Shown here: positions 47,444 through 57,575 of the stretch, in pieces | How positions within the stretch are numbered: the first letter of the stretch is position 1 | Layout: each line of letters begins with the position of its first letter | NCBI RefSeq assembly: GCF_900230225.1 | Contig: NZ_OCNH01000007.1 | Coordinates: 124,001 to 188,000, forward strand | DNA: 64,000 bases | Direction of reading: 5' to 3' | DNA from: Spirosoma fluviale | GTDB taxonomy: Bacteria; Bacteroidota; Bacteroidia; Cytophagales; Spirosomataceae | Notes under the pieces: generated by a model | Told to the model about the DNA's origin: nothing | Databases searched by the model: none | The model's input: the letters and a program-made list of their open reading frames with translations, nothing else | Program-made: the position numbers and the translations under genes

Positions 47444-50400
47444 TTAGAATGAGTAACGAACGCCAAGCTGTGCCTGCCAAACGTTATCAATCGTGATGCT
47501 CTTCACAAAAGAATCTTGTAACAGAACTGTCTGACCGTTTACGTTCTGTGTACCAAGGCGATACGATGGCACACCAGTAGCAGTGTTAGGGGTGCCAGCA
47601 ACCAGAGATAAAGGCTGTGTAGACGTATTCGCATAACCTACACCCCATTTGTTATTGATCATGTTACCAACGTTCAGGATGTCGGCACGGAACTGGATCG
47701 TATGGCGGGTGCCTTTAGCTCCGGTTGCCACATAAAACTCCTGAATCGCGGTAAAGTCGAAACGGGTAAGCCATGGTGAATAACCACCGTTCCGCTCAGC
47801 GTACTGGCCACGACGGCTCTTCAGGTAATCGTTATTGTTGATATACGCATCAAAAGCTGCTTGCTGCTGCTCTGGCGAGAACGTCTGAGCTGTAGCACCC
47901 GAACCCACTGTTAAAGCGGAGAATGTCAATTCAGAAGCGGTCTTTGGTACGTAAATCAGATCGTTCGTTGTCTGACCGTCGCCGTTCAGGTCACCACCCA
48001 CTACATACGATACTTTGTAACCGCTGGTCGACTGTGTACCCAAGGTGAAGGTTGTCGATCCACCGAATTTACCACCGTAGTTCAGACGATAGTTTATGTA
48101 ACCAATGATGCGGTGACGCAGGTCATTGTCAGCGAAGGAAACGCCCAGATAGTTTTGACCCTGTACACTTGGAATGTTTGCCTGTACTGTGCTACCAACC
48201 GATTGCAAGTCTCTGGCCAGACCATAGGTGTAGGCAAGCATACCGCCAAAGCCATTCGACGTTGGTTTCTCAAGTTTGGCCGTAAACGTGTACGCATCGC
48301 CTTGGTTTGCGTTTTTCAGAACAAAAGCGTTGGTAACTGCCGTGTTATAGAAACGGGCGATGTTAACCGTGTTGTTAGCACCTGAGCCTGAACTAGCCAC
48401 CCCTGATGCAGGGAAACGACCGCGGGTATCTGCTCCATTCAAGGTACGATCAGGTGCTTTCAGGTTAGCATCAATGTAACGCAGGCCCTGAAGCGTTTTG
48501 TTATAGATAACCTCAAGCGTTCCAACTAAGCCCCATGGTAACCGCTGGTCAATAGCCAGGTTGGTTTTCCAGACAAGCGGGTACTTCAGGTTCGGGTCCG
48601 TAGCATTGATTACATACGGAGGCAGCCGGGTGATGTCCGTAGTAGCAGGAATGAACCGGCTTGGATCGGTCGTAAACGGATATGCTGTTGTGTTTGTAAC
48701 GTTGATAACAGCGGTGTTCACACCGTTGTTACCCAACTGGTTAGACACCAATACTTCCGGGATACGGGATACGAAGAAACCGCTACCACCCCGAATCTGC
48801 GTCATTTTGTCATTTTTCACATCCCAGTTGAAGCCAACGCGGGGAGAAATCAGCAAACGTGCTTTTGGGAAAGCGCCTGTGTTAATGCCGTAGTTAGCCC
48901 CATTTTCGTCGCGGAAGTTCAATGCCCCTACTACAGGGTTGAAGAAATCCTTGGCCGTTGAGTTATCGTAGGCAAAGATGTCAGCGCGAATACCAGCGGT
49001 CAGTTTGAAATTTGGCCGAACCTGGAATTCATCCTGAACGTACGCACTGTAGGTATTCCGGTTCAGTGTCTGCAAAGGTTCTGCACCACCCGGCAGCAAT
49101 GAATAACGCAGGTTGTATCGAGCAGCGGTAACTGGCGAAGTTGTTGCGTTTGGATTACTCAGGAAAGCCTCAGCTGCTGTCTTGAAGTCAGCGATTGAGT
49201 TATATACATACACACCGTTCGAAGCCGGGAAGAATACGTTGTTCGAGGTAAACTTCTCATACGACAACCCAAGTGTCAGCGTGTGGTTACCCGCAAAGTA
49301 GCTGAAGTTGTTCGTTATATTCAGAGTTGAATAGTTCAGCTTGTTATTAGGCGTAAACGGGTCAAAACCAACCGTTGTGTAGGTTGTGTTATCCTTCAGG
49401 ATATCAATTGTCGGAAATACAGCCGTCTTATAGGTCCGGTCCTCGATCTGCTTGTTGTAAGTAGCAACAAGTTTGTTGGCGAATTTACCACCAAACGTAG
49501 AGTTCAACTCAGCGGCAACAGATCGGGTGTTGTCAGCAATGATATAACCGGTATTTTCGCCGGAGATAGCCAACTGCGAGTTGGTACGGTTACCGTTACC
49601 TGCGGTGTTACTGCTGTTACTGTTGCTGATGATCTGACCCGATTCAGAATCGTGGTGTGAATAACGAACAGACAGTTTATGATTGTCGTTGATGTTATAA
49701 TCAAAACGAATCAGCCCCTTCGTACTTTTCACTTCATTGTTGAAGTTATCGAAAGCACCCAGCGAGTAATTGAATTTCGACTGCATGAACTGATTCAAGT
49801 CCGTCAAATCAGCTTCCGTTACCCGAGATACGTTACCGGTCGTGCCTGCTCCGCGGTTCACTACCCAATCCAGCGCTGGCTGGCTGCTTGAGAATTGCTC
49901 AACGTTAGCGAAGAAGAACAGTTTGTTTTTAATGAGCGGTCCACCAATCCGGAAACCGGTCGTTTTCTGATCGATCGTGACCGGCGGCAGGTCTTTACCA
50001 TCCGCTTTTTTACCCGCCAGGCTATTGTTGCGGAACAAATAGTAAACTGAGCCTGAAAAATCATTCGTACCGGAACGCGTAACAGCGTTAATACTTGCGC
50101 CCGAAAAGCCGGTCTGACGAACGTCGAACGGCGCTACGTTCAGCTGAACTTCATCAAGTGCGTCAAGCGATACAGCGGTTGTACCTGTCCGGCCACCGGC
50201 AGAAGCACTGTTACCTAAGCCGAAACCGTTATTAAACACAGCGCCGTCAATCGTAATGTTGTTAAAACGGGCATCCTGTCCACCAAACGACTGTCCGTTA
50301 CCATACGCATTGTATTTGGTAATGTCGGAAATGGTACGACCCAGAGTTGGAATCGTATTGATCGTTCCCCGACCGTACGATGCAGCAGCACCGGTCCGGT

Positions 50401-50818
50401 TAGAACTGATAATACCATTTTGATTACCCGAAACAACGATTTCTGATAACTGAGTACTGTTATCGGCCATTTTGAAGTTGACATCCGAAGACGTACCCAG
50501 GTTTGTAAAAACACCTTCGATTACCTGGTCCTGGAATCCAACAAATGTAGCCGTTACTTTAAATGGGCCGCCTACGCGTACACCCGGCAGCGTGTAACGA
50601 CCCGAAGCGTTTGTCGTGGTACCATAACGGCTACCCGACGGCTCGTGTACGGCAATAACCGTAGCACCTGGCAAGGCCGCCCCTTTGTCGTCCGTTACCA
50701 GTCCATTAATAACAGACGTCGTTACCTGTGCTTTAGCTCCGTTTCCACTGAGCACAGCCAATAGAATACTGCCGATTAGCACGAACGCCAGTCGAAATTG
50801 CAGTAAATTTTTAGACAT
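47444..50818 (-). CDS. Oar-like TonB-dependent outer-membrane receptor
   Basis: 1124 residues from the ATG at 50818; an open frame to 50875 adds 19 residues in front of the signal peptide and is unlikely. The order is signal peptide (to GAKAQ), carboxypeptidase-like domain ([35 protein letters not shown]), plug-like domain ([10 protein letters not shown], then [20 protein letters not shown]) and a long barrel rich in aromatic-ended strands to [11 protein letters not shown]. Oar proteins in Myxococcus and Bacteroidota are large TonB receptors for macromolecular ligands. No SusD gene accompanies it. Its promoter lies in the 325-base gap shared with selD. Confidence 0.88.
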   Translation of the reverse strand: MSKNLLQFRLAFVLIGSILLAVLSGNGAKAQVTTSVINGLVTDDKGAALPGATVIAVHEPSGSRYGTTTNASGRYTLPGVRVGGPFKVTATFVGFQDQVIEGVFTNLGTSSDVNFKMADNSTQLSEIVVSGNQNGIISSNRTGAAASYGRGTINTIPTLGRTISDITKYNAYGNGQSFGGQDARFNNITIDGAVFNNGFGLGNSASAGGRTGTTAVSLDALDEVQLNVAPFDVRQTGFSGASINAVTRSGTNDFSGSVYYLFRNNSLAGKKADGKDLPPVTIDQKTTGFRIGGPLIKNKLFFFANVEQFSSSQPALDWVVNRGAGTTGNVSRVTEADLTDLNQFMQSKFNYSLGAFDNFNNEVKSTKGLIRFDYNINDNHKLSVRYSHHDSESGQIISNSNSSNTAGNGNRTNSQLAISGENTGYIIADNTRSVAAELNSTFGGKFANKLVATYNKQIEDRTYKTAVFPTIDILKDNTTYTTVGFDPFTPNNKLNYSTLNITNNFSYFAGNHTLTLGLSYEKFTSNNVFFPASNGVYVYNSIADFKTAAEAFLSNPNATTSPVTAARYNLRYSLLPGGAEPLQTLNRNTYSAYVQDEFQVRPNFKLTAGIRADIFAYDNSTAKDFFNPVVGALNFRDENGANYGINTGAFPKARLLISPRVGFNWDVKNDKMTQIRGGSGFFVSRIPEVLVSNQLGNNGVNTAVINVTNTTAYPFTTDPSRFIPATTDITRLPPYVINATDPNLKYPLVWKTNLAIDQRLPWGLVGTLEVIYNKTLQGLRYIDANLKAPDRTLNGADTRGRFPASGVASSGSGANNTVNIARFYNTAVTNAFVLKNANQGDAYTFTAKLEKPTSNGFGGMLAYTYGLARDLQSVGSTVQANIPSVQGQNYLGVSFADNDLRHRIIGYINYRLNYGGKFGGSTTFTLGTQSTSGYKVSYVVGGDLNGDGQTTNDLIYVPKTASELTFSALTVGSGATAQTFSPEQQQAAFDAYINNNDYLKSRRGQYAERNGGYSPWLTRFDFTAIQEFYVATGAKGTRHTIQFRADILNVGNMINNKWGVGYANTSTQPLSLVAGTPNTATGVPSYRLGTQNVNGQTVLLQDSFVKSITIDNVWQAQLGVRYSF

Positions 50819-51143
50819 AGAAGTGTTTGATTTGGTTAATTGTTTTAAGACACATCGCGTTCGATAAGGCCTCAATTCAACAACAAAGATGCTTTATTTT
50901 TTTGAGCCGTTAGGTAACGGTTCTTAAAAAAGTACTAGTATAGAGGACCTTGCCAATGAAATTCTACGAATAACCCAACTCCAGACTGGATACGTTCAAT
51001 AATGCATGATTACCAAATTGTTAAGTCTGTATAACCACTTAATCTACCTGATAGTTAGTGAAGAACCATTCCACTAGTCGGTATGTACATAAAGAATGGT
51101 TATGTACAATACTCAACTATTTACCTCTTAGCTTTGTCACGTT
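50819..51143. other. Divergent control region between Oar-like receptor and selD
   Basis: About 325 AT-rich bases without a gene. Direct repeats TATGTACA at 51083-51090 and 51102-51109 (19-base period), each containing the palindrome TGTACA, could be an operator. An inverted repeat AACCATTC/GAATGGTT spans 51065-51102. A short hairpin with CCGTTA/TAACGG arms lies in the receptor leader near 50908-50921. Confidence 0.4.
51129..51136 (+). promoter_or_regulatory. -7 promoter box of selD
   Basis: TAGCTTTG matches TAnnTTTG. The selD start codon begins eight bases downstream, so the transcript would be leaderless or nearly so. Confidence 0.5.
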
Positions 51144-52223
51144 ATGATACCAACCGAAACAACTGTCTTTAAACTCACCCAATACAGCCACGGTGCGGGC
51201 TGTGGATGTAAAATATCGCCTAAGATCTTAGACCGAATTCTGCACGGTCAGACGAGTGGACCCAATGGAGGAATTTCGGGTCTTTCTGACACTCCAGTCT
51301 ATACAAATCTACTCGTGGGTAACGACTCCCGCGACGATGCTGCGGTGATGGACATGGGTAATGGGGAGGCCATTATAAGCACCACCGATTTCTTTATGCC
51401 CATTGTCGACGATGCGTTTGACTTCGGACGCATCGCATCGGCCAATGCCATCAGCGATGTGTATGCCATGGGCGGTGAGCCCATCATGGCCATCGCCATT
51501 TTAGGCTGGCCATTGGATAAAATCCCCCCTGAAGTAGCCGGTCAAGTGCTGGAGGGCTCACGGGCGATTTGTCGGGAAGCGGGTATTCCGTTGGCGGGTG
51601 GTCATAGCATCGACTCCCCCGAACCTATTTTTGGATTGGCCGTTACAGGACGTGTCCGGCTCGACCACCTTAAGCAAAATAATACCGCAACCCTGGGGTG
51701 CAAGCTATACCTGACCAAACCTCTTGGCGTTGGCGTTCTGACAACGGCCCAGAAAAAAGGCATTCTCAAGCCTGAACACGCCGATGTGGCCCCCGCTCAA
51801 ATGGCTAAACTCAATAGCTTTGGCGCTACTCTGGGAAAGTTGCCCTATGTGAAAGCCTTAACCGACGTAACAGGTTTTGGCTTGCTGGGACACCTGACCG
51901 AAATGGCGGAAGGCTCCGGCTTAAGCGCAATTGTGACGTTCAGCGATGTACCTAAACTCGCGATGCTGGACGAATACCTCGCCCAAAAAAGCTTTCCGGG
52001 TGGCACAGTGCGTAACTGGGATAGTTATGGACACAAAATTAGCGATGTTAGCGAAGTACAGAAATACACATTAGCCGACCCTCAAACCTCCGGTGGCCTG
52101 CTGATTGCCGTTGAACCAGAAAGCACTATCGAGTTTGAACGGGTAGCCCGCGAAAATGGCTTTGACCTCCAGAGCTTCGGTGAACTGGTCGAACAACGCG
52201 AAAAGATTGTGTACGTTAACTAA
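51144..52223 (+). CDS. selD: Selenide, water dikinase
   Basis: 359 residues. The active-site loop [11 protein letters not shown] has Cys20 and Lys23, aligned with the catalytic Cys17 and Lys20 of E. coli SelD; the position is Cys, not selenocysteine. The AIRS-like core follows: [20 protein letters not shown], the Mg loop and [20 protein letters not shown], then [20 protein letters not shown]. The enzyme makes selenophosphate from selenide and ATP for selenocysteine or 2-selenouridine. No selA, selB or mnmH is in view, so which use applies is open. A purine/pyrimidine-rich hairpin begins at the stop codon. Confidence 0.95.
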   Translation: MIPTETTVFKLTQYSHGAGCGCKISPKILDRILHGQTSGPNGGISGLSDTPVYTNLLVGNDSRDDAAVMDMGNGEAIISTTDFFMPIVDDAFDFGRIASANAISDVYAMGGEPIMAIAILGWPLDKIPPEVAGQVLEGSRAICREAGIPLAGGHSIDSPEPIFGLAVTGRVRLDHLKQNNTATLGCKLYLTKPLGVGVLTTAQKKGILKPEHADVAPAQMAKLNSFGATLGKLPYVKALTDVTGFGLLGHLTEMAEGSGLSAIVTFSDVPKLAMLDEYLAQKSFPGGTVRNWDSYGHKISDVSEVQKYTLADPQTSGGLLIAVEPESTIEFERVARENGFDLQSFGELVEQREKIVYVN

Positions 52224-52310
52224 AGAGCAAAAGAAGAAACGAGTGAAGGAAGGTCTGTTTTTTGACAGTACTCGTTCACTCGTTCACGCTTTTGCTCCTT
52301 ACTCTTTAAG
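52221..52310. repeat. Imperfect hairpin between selD and esterase genes
   Basis: TAAAGAGCAAAAG on the left pairs with CTTTTGCTC and CTCTTTA on the right, with an inner ACGAGTGAA/TTCACTCGT stem and a T-rich loop. It overlaps the selD stop codon and ends three bases before the next start. Confidence 0.6.
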
Positions 52311-52312
52311 TC

Positions 52313-53086
52313 ATGAAATTATTCTTTCGCCAAACGGGTGAAACAGGTCCGGCCATTGTCATTTTACACGGCCTTTTCGGCTCTTCAGACAACTGGCTCA
52401 CCAATAGCAAAACCATTGCTGCCCAGGGATACCGAGTCTTTCTCGTCGACCAGCGTAACCACGGCCAGTCGCCCCGTGCGGATGACCAGGATTATCAACA
52501 CATGGCCGCTGATCTGCACGAATTTCTGACTGACCAGCAGTTGGATCAACCCATTCTGGTTGGGCATTCGATGGGGGGCAAAACCGTTATGCAGTATGCC
52601 ATGTTGTACCCCGGTACGTTTGCCAAACTTGTGGTTGTCGATATTGCACCAAAATTCTACCCGATACACCATGCCGAACTCATCCGGGGCTTAAAAGCCA
52701 TCAATCTGCTGGGCATTAAAAGCCGCACTGAGGCCGATGATGTTTTGCAGGCTTACGAACCCATAGTACCCGTTCGGCAGTTTCTGCTTAAAAACCTCTA
52801 CCGCAATGAAGAAGGTGTTTTCGACTGGCGAATCAACATTCCGGTCATTGAGCGAGAATTGCACGGCATTGGCGAAGAGTTGACCAACCCGAGCATTGTT
52901 ACTGCACCGACCTTGTTTATCCGGGGGAGCGAGTCGCCGTACATTATTGATGAAGACATCCCGGCTATTAAACGAATTTTCCCGAATGCGCAGATCGAAA
53001 CCATCGCGGGGGCCGGTCACTGGGTGCAGGCCGAGAAGCCCGTCGAATTCGTTGATGCATTAATAAAATTTATACATAAGAATTAA
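52313..53086 (+). CDS. Alpha/beta hydrolase, YbfF-like esterase
   Basis: 257 residues. The opening GETGPAIVILHGLFGSSDNW with the oxyanion HG, the DQRNHGQSPRAD block and the nucleophile elbow GHSMGGKT are those of the YbfF/ABHD11 esterase group. A late His in GAGHWVQAEKP completes the triad. No signal peptide, so cytoplasmic. These enzymes hydrolyse short to medium acyl esters or thioesters; the natural substrate is unknown. It follows selD with a hairpin between, so it is likely separately controlled. A 13-bp-arm hairpin follows the stop. Confidence 0.9.
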   Translation: MKLFFRQTGETGPAIVILHGLFGSSDNWLTNSKTIAAQGYRVFLVDQRNHGQSPRADDQDYQHMAADLHEFLTDQQLDQPILVGHSMGGKTVMQYAMLYPGTFAKLVVVDIAPKFYPIHHAELIRGLKAINLLGIKSRTEADDVLQAYEPIVPVRQFLLKNLYRNEEGVFDWRINIPVIERELHGIGEELTNPSIVTAPTLFIRGSESPYIIDEDIPAIKRIFPNAQIETIAGAGHWVQAEKPVEFVDALIKFIHKN

Positions 53087-53090
53087 CCGC

Positions 53091-53150
53091 CGAGCCACAA
53101 AGCACACAGCGATGATCAGCCTGCTGTATATCCGTGCGCTTTGTGGCTCG
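53091..53150. repeat. Hairpin after esterase gene
   Basis: Perfect 13-bp arms (53091-53103 and 53138-53150) around a 34-base loop, five bases after the esterase stop and 17 bases before the next start codon. Confidence 0.65.
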
Positions 53151-53166
53151 TGGTCAAAATCACTTT

Positions 53167-53868
53167 ATGCCAACACTATATCTTATCCCTACTCTTCTCG
53201 CCGACGACACAGCCGAGCAGACGCTCCCGCCTTATATTCGGAGCGTTATCGAAAAAACCGATGCTTACTTTGTCGAAAACGTCCGCTCGGCACGACGGTT
53301 TATTACTGGATTGAAAACCAGTCGGGTCATTGACGAAACAACCTTTTTTGAACTTACCAAAGACACGCCACCCGCCGACACCCGCCGACAGATTCAGGAA
53401 ATGATGGAGCGTAAACGAAACGTGGGTGTACTCTCGGAAGCGGGTTGCCCCGGCGTGGCCGATCCCGGTTCGGTCGTGGTGAGCATGGCCCATACGCTAG
53501 GCTGGCGGGTTGAGCCTCTGGTTGGCCCATCGTCTATTCTGCTGGCGTTAATGGCATCGGGGATGAACGGCCAGTCGTTTGTCTTTCATGGGTATCTGCC
53601 TATCGAGCGGCAGGATCGGGCTCGTGCGTTACGGTATCTCGAAAAAGAAGCGCAGGATCGACAGCAAACGCAGATTTTCATGGAAACGCCCTACCGCAAC
53701 GATGCACTCTTTGCCGATGTGCTAGCCAATTGCCAGGGTAATACGCGCATCTGCGTAGCCTGTAATTTGACCGGCCCCGATGCGTTTGTCCGTACCCTGA
53801 CGGTTAAGGAATGGAAAACACAGGTGCCCGACTTACGTAAAAAACCAACGGTGTTTCTACTTTTGTAA
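53167..53868 (+). CDS. SAM-dependent methyltransferase, RsmI-like (tetrapyrrole methylase fold)
   Basis: 233 residues from the ATG at 53167; the frame upstream runs through the hairpin and is not likely coded. The fold is marked by LYLIPTLL at the start, AYFVENVRSARRF, then SEAGCPGVADPGSVVVSMAH and the SAM loop VGPSSILLALMASGMNGQSF. RsmI methylates the 2'-OH of C1402 in 16S rRNA. This protein belongs to the shorter Bacteroidota side group of that family: it lacks the C-terminal extension and its opening differs (TLLADDTAEQTLPPYI). The exact target is therefore uncertain. Confidence 0.83.
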   Translation: MPTLYLIPTLLADDTAEQTLPPYIRSVIEKTDAYFVENVRSARRFITGLKTSRVIDETTFFELTKDTPPADTRRQIQEMMERKRNVGVLSEAGCPGVADPGSVVVSMAHTLGWRVEPLVGPSSILLALMASGMNGQSFVFHGYLPIERQDRARALRYLEKEAQDRQQTQIFMETPYRNDALFADVLANCQGNTRICVACNLTGPDAFVRTLTVKEWKTQVPDLRKKPTVFLLL

Positions 53869-53940
53869 CGTAGCGCGGGAGCAAACCCGCGCCATATGGA
53901 TATACACCATTAGCCAGAACGGGGTTCCACCCGCGTTACC
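53869..53940. repeat. GC-rich hairpin between RsmI-like and MBL genes
   Basis: GTAGCGCGGG near 53870 can pair either with the close CCCGCGCC (53886-53893) or with CCCGCGTTACC ending at 53940. It fills the whole 72-base gap from stop to start and offers two alternative folds. Confidence 0.5.
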
Positions 53941-54582
53941 ATGATTCAAACCTTCGAGTTTTCTCCCTTCCACGAAAACACGTACGTCATTGCCGACGAC
54001 GCCACTGGTGAAGCGGTTATTGTTGATCCCGGTTGTTATGAACAGGCCGAAAAGGAAGCCCTTGGGCACTTTATTACGACCAATAAGTTAACTGTAAAGT
54101 ACCTTCTCCTCACTCACTCGCACCTCGACCATGTTTTTGGTGTAGCGTACGTGAAACGGAAATTTGGGGTTAAGGCATACCTGCATGAGTCGGATATGGT
54201 GATCTACAACGATGTTCCAACCCGCTGTGCGCTGTACGGATTACGCGGTTACGAGCCATCGACTATTGATGCTTTTCTGAAAGAGGGCGACCAGTTCACA
54301 TTTGGCAACACCGTTCTGGATGTCATTTTCGTTCCCGGACACGCGCCCGGTCATGTGGCTTTTGTGAACCACACCGACCGATACATCATTGGCGGTGATG
54401 TTTTGTTTAACGGAAGCGTAGGCCGGACAGACTTTCCTTATTGCAATCATGCCGATCTTATAAACAGCATTCGAAACAAGTTTTTCACCCTGCCTGACGA
54501 TTACGCAGTATACGCCGGACATATGGAACCAACCACCATTGGTCAGGAAAAACGCAGTAATCCTTTTGTCCAAATGCCCTAA
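53941..54582 (+). CDS. MBL-fold metallo-hydrolase, glyoxalase II-like
   Basis: 213 residues. The motif LLLTHSHLDHVFG (HxHxDH) is near the expected place after the opening FSPFHENTYVIADDATGEAV and IVDPGCYEQ. Further ligands are in VPGHAPGHVAFV, GGDVLFNGSVGRTDFPY and VYAGHMEPTTIG. These fit the glyoxalase-II-like or hydroxyacylglutathione-hydrolase-like small MBL enzymes. Since many Bacteroidota lack glutathione, the substrate may be another thioester. It lies 82 bases upstream of pssA and may be co-transcribed with it. Confidence 0.88.
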   Translation: MIQTFEFSPFHENTYVIADDATGEAVIVDPGCYEQAEKEALGHFITTNKLTVKYLLLTHSHLDHVFGVAYVKRKFGVKAYLHESDMVIYNDVPTRCALYGLRGYEPSTIDAFLKEGDQFTFGNTVLDVIFVPGHAPGHVAFVNHTDRYIIGGDVLFNGSVGRTDFPYCNHADLINSIRNKFFTLPDDYAVYAGHMEPTTIGQEKRSNPFVQMP

Positions 54583-54663
54583 AAGGGCATGTCAAGACCC
54601 TCTTTTTTAGTAATACCGACTGGTCCTGGTGGCCTAACGGGCCGAAAGCTCGTTATTACATAC

Positions 54664-55350
54664 ATGAAATTAATCAAACACCTCCCTAATGCCATGACCT
54701 GCGGCAATTTGCTCTGCGGTTGTATCGGTATGGTTATGGCACTCCGTGGCCATCTGGATACAGCGGCCTGGTTAATTGGTCTGGCCGCAATTCTTGATTT
54801 CGGAGACGGCTTTGTGGCCCGCATGGTCAATGTATCGGGACCATTTGGCAAAGAACTCGACTCACTGGCCGATGTGGTAACGTTTGGTGCCTTACCCGCC
54901 ATGATTGTCTTTCAGCTCTGCTGGTTTCAGAACCTGGGGGCCATTTCGTACGGTGCCTTTTTAATCGCTGTTTTATCGGCTCTAAGGCTGGCCAATTTCA
55001 ATATCGACACCCGTCAGTCAGAGTCATTTATTGGCTTACCCGTTCCGGCCAACGCCATGCTTATTGGCGCATTTCCGCTTATGGAACGCTACCAACCCCA
55101 GTTCGACGCTATCTGGAAGAACGATATTGCCTTGGGTATGATGATTGCCTTTTCGTTCATGCTGGTATCAGAACTGCCCCTGTTTGCCCTTAAATTCAAA
55201 ACCTTTGGGTGGGCCGACAACCGGATTAAATTCAGTTTTCTGATTGCATCCGTATTGCTCTTGCTATTTTTGCAATTCGCAGCCATTCCATTAATTATTC
55301 TGCTTTACATTCTTGTTTCACTTTTTTCAAATGAGCGAAAGAACAAATAA
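54664..55350 (+). CDS. pssA: CDP-diacylglycerol-serine O-phosphatidyltransferase
   Basis: 228 residues from the ATG at 54664. The CDP-alcohol phosphotransferase motif DGx2ARx8Gx3Dx3D is exact: DGFVARMVNVSGPFGKELDS followed by LAD. The start KHLPNAMTCGNLLCGCIGMV is typical of bacterial phosphatidylserine synthases of the membrane type. About seven hydrophobic stretches are present. The enzyme joins serine to CDP-diacylglycerol, the first step to phosphatidylethanolamine. The following purS gene begins 68 bases later, after a pyrimidine-rich spacer. Confidence 0.92.
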   Translation: MKLIKHLPNAMTCGNLLCGCIGMVMALRGHLDTAAWLIGLAAILDFGDGFVARMVNVSGPFGKELDSLADVVTFGALPAMIVFQLCWFQNLGAISYGAFLIAVLSALRLANFNIDTRQSESFIGLPVPANAMLIGAFPLMERYQPQFDAIWKNDIALGMMIAFSFMLVSELPLFALKFKTFGWADNRIKFSFLIASVLLLLFLQFAAIPLIILLYILVSLFSNERKNK

Positions 55351-55418
55351 GTGATTTGTGACTAGTTTTCCTTACTCCATACACTCATTCTATCATTCTC
55401 TCAATCACTCATTAAGTA

Positions 55419-55670
55419 ATGAAATACATCGCTGAAATTAACATCATGACCCGTTCGGAAATTTTAGATCCGCAAGGTAAAGCCGTTAAACTGGGGCTTC
55501 ATAATCTTCAGATGGACACCATCGATAATGTTCGCATTGGCAAACACATCCGCCTTGAGGTTGACGCCGACACCGAAGAACAGGCCCGCACAACGGTCGA
55601 TGCAGCCTGTCGTCAGTTACTGGCTAATATGATTATGGAAGAGTATTCGTTTGAATTGCATGCGGTTTAA
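55419..55670 (+). CDS. purS: Phosphoribosylformylglycinamidine synthase subunit PurS
   Basis: 83 residues, the normal PurS size. The family pattern is complete: AEINIMTRSEILDPQGKAVK, then GLHNLQMDTIDNVRIGKHIR and a C-terminal MANMIMEEYSFELHAV-like helix and strand (LLANMIMEEYSFEL). PurS joins PurQ and PurL in the fourth step of purine synthesis; it is the small structural subunit. purQ and purL are not nearby, as often in Bacteroidota. Confidence 0.93.
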   Translation: MKYIAEINIMTRSEILDPQGKAVKLGLHNLQMDTIDNVRIGKHIRLEVDADTEEQARTTVDAACRQLLANMIMEEYSFELHAV

Positions 55671-55743
55671 CGTACTGTTGACTTTTTTCGACCACAAATA
55701 GCACCCGCATAAGTCATAAGACAAGCACTACCGGAATAAGTGC

Positions 55744-55751
55744 TATTTTTG
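55744..55751 (+). promoter_or_regulatory. -7 promoter box of fabH
   Basis: TATTTTTG matches TAnnTTTG and lies 21 bases before the fabH start codon at 55773. The -33 element is not clear. Confidence 0.5.
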
Positions 55752-55772
55752 CGGACTATTTTAGCATCACAA

Positions 55773-56780
55773 ATGAATACAGTTCACTCGACAGTAAAGG
55801 GATTAGGGTTTTATGTGCCAGACAACATTGTTACAAACGATGATCTGACTCAATATATGGATACGTCCGATGCCTGGATTCAGGAACGGACCGGTATCAA
55901 ACAACGGCGGTATTTTACCTACGGAAAAGACACCAACGCCAGCATGGCTACGGCCGCTTCGCGCATGGCGCTGGATCGGGCCGGTCTGGAGGCATCGGCT
56001 GTTGATCTGATCGTTTACGCAACCATTACCCCGGATTATTATTTTCCCGGCTCTGCTTTTCTGATGCAGCGCGAACTGGGTCTGGAAGGTATTGGTGTTA
56101 TTGATATCCGAAACCAATGTTCCGGTTTTGTTTACGCTCTTTCCATTGCCGATCAGTTCATCAAAACGGGCATGTATAAAACGATTCTGGTCGTTGGCTC
56201 CGAAATACAATCGTCGCTACTCAACAAAAGCAATGAAGGTCGCGGGGTCGCCGTAATTTTTGGCGATGGTGCAGGAGCGGCTGTGCTGCAGGCCACTACC
56301 GATCCTGAGCACCGGGTCCTCTCCACGCATCTGCACGCCGACGGTCGCTATGCCGAAGAATTGTATATCCGTGATCCGGGTAGCAGTCGGGATGGACAGT
56401 GGCTCACCGATGCGACAATTGCCGAAGGAAACTACAATGTTACCATGAACGGAAATACCGTCTTCAAACACGCAGTTGTCCGGTTCATGGAAGTCATCAA
56501 TGAGAGTTTATCGGCCAATGGTTTCAAGCCCGAAGACCTCAGTTTGCTGGTGCCTCATCAGGCCAACATCCGTATTTCGGGCTACGTACAGCAGCAAATG
56601 AACCTGCCCGACGAAAAAGTATTCAACAATATCCAACAGTACGGAAATACCACTGCCGCTTCCATTCCGATTGCGCTTACAGAAGCCTTTGAACAGGGAC
56701 GAATCAAATCCGGCGATCTGGTTTGCCTGGCTGCCTTCGGGAGCGGGTTTACCTGGGCATCGGCTTTGATTAAGTGGTAA
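55773..56780 (+). CDS. fabH: 3-oxoacyl-ACP synthase III (FabH)
   Basis: 335 residues from the ATG at 55773. The catalytic triad is Cys116 (DIRNQCSGFVYA), His262 (VPHQANIRI) and Asn292 (YGNTTAAS). The fold opening GLGFYVPDNIVTNDDLTQYM and TSDAWIQERTGIKQR is typical. FabH starts fatty acid chains by condensing acyl-CoA with malonyl-ACP; in Bacteroidota branched primers are common. A stand-alone gene outside a fab cluster could also serve a side pathway. The stop is three bases before a symmetric hairpin shared with the convergent CoA-binding gene. Confidence 0.93.
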   Translation: MNTVHSTVKGLGFYVPDNIVTNDDLTQYMDTSDAWIQERTGIKQRRYFTYGKDTNASMATAASRMALDRAGLEASAVDLIVYATITPDYYFPGSAFLMQRELGLEGIGVIDIRNQCSGFVYALSIADQFIKTGMYKTILVVGSEIQSSLLNKSNEGRGVAVIFGDGAGAAVLQATTDPEHRVLSTHLHADGRYAEELYIRDPGSSRDGQWLTDATIAEGNYNVTMNGNTVFKHAVVRFMEVINESLSANGFKPEDLSLLVPHQANIRISGYVQQQMNLPDEKVFNNIQQYGNTTAASIPIALTEAFEQGRIKSGDLVCLAAFGSGFTWASALIKW

Positions 56781-56783
56781 ACT

Positions 56784-56824
56784 GGTGGAGTAGTGAAATA
56801 AGTAACTTATTCCACTACTCCACC
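56784..56824. terminator. Bidirectional hairpin between fabH and CoA-binding gene
   Basis: Perfect 12-bp outer arms (56784-56795 and 56813-56824) with an inner AATAAGT/ACTTATT stem. It starts three bases after the fabH stop and ends three bases before the convergent stop codon at 56828. Confidence 0.75.
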
Positions 56825-56827
56825 ACC

Positions 56828-57205
56828 TCAATACGTCCCTACCGATAGCATTACCAGTGTACAGGCTTCGATTGGCTCAATACCTTCGGCTTTTAACTGG
56901 CGTTCAAATTCCGGATTTTCTGCACCAGGATTAAAAATAACCCGTCGGGGCTTTAAGCTTTTAATATAATCGTATAAAGGTGGCTGATTTCGCGGTCCCA
57001 CATACATGGTAACGGTATCGATGTTTTCCAGAGCCGGTTGGCCTACCTGAATTGGGCGTCCTTCAATTTGTCCTTCTTTCAAACCAACCAACGCTATTTC
57101 ATGCCCGTGTCGGAGCAGACGGTAAGCAGCCAAATTAGCGTAACGGCCTTCTTTTTCGGTAGCGCCTACAATCAGCGTCTTTTTCAAACTTGTATCCATA
57201 TCCAT
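56828..57205 (-). CDS. CoA-binding domain protein (YccU-like)
   Basis: 125 residues forming a single Rossmann CoA-binding domain. The opening KKTLIVGATEKEGRYANLAA, the block EIALVGLKEGQIEGRPI and the ending RRVIFNPGAENPEFERQLKA followed by GIEPIEACTLVML fit the YccU family. YccU proteins bind CoA or acyl-CoA in vitro, with unknown role. It is convergent with fabH, a CoA enzyme, but no functional link is shown. Confidence 0.9.
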   Translation of the reverse strand: MDMDTSLKKTLIVGATEKEGRYANLAAYRLLRHGHEIALVGLKEGQIEGRPIQVGQPALENIDTVTMYVGPRNQPPLYDYIKSLKPRRVIFNPGAENPEFERQLKAEGIEPIEACTLVMLSVGTY

Positions 57206-57575
57206 AAGTCAGCACGATAAACGTATGTTATGCCTGACTATTTCCTTAACAAAGAACTGCCTTTACCTGTTTCAGCATTTGGTAGTCTATGCTCAAACCC
57301 TATATAAATTCGCTGCTGGATTGCCAGTGACTTATTGGAACGTTACCTTGTTTTTTCGGCAAAAAACCTGAGGAATTAAAAAACAGGTAACCATTTCGGC
57401 TTATTCTAGTTTAAATGTCAATAACATCACATTAACTGGTAAAATTCAGTCGCCAGTACAAACTATCGACTGGTATTCAACTGGTTAACTTTTATCATCT
57501 TAACCAAATTTGCTGTATTTGTATAAATTAGCAACGGGCTTAAGACATTAATTACGCTTAAAATTTGCTTCGTTC
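57206..57575. other. AT-rich intergenic region before HNH gene
   Basis: About 370 bases of low GC content compared with neighbours. No reading frame, hairpin or recognised RNA was found. Promoters for both flanking genes, which diverge, are expected here. Confidence 0.4.
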
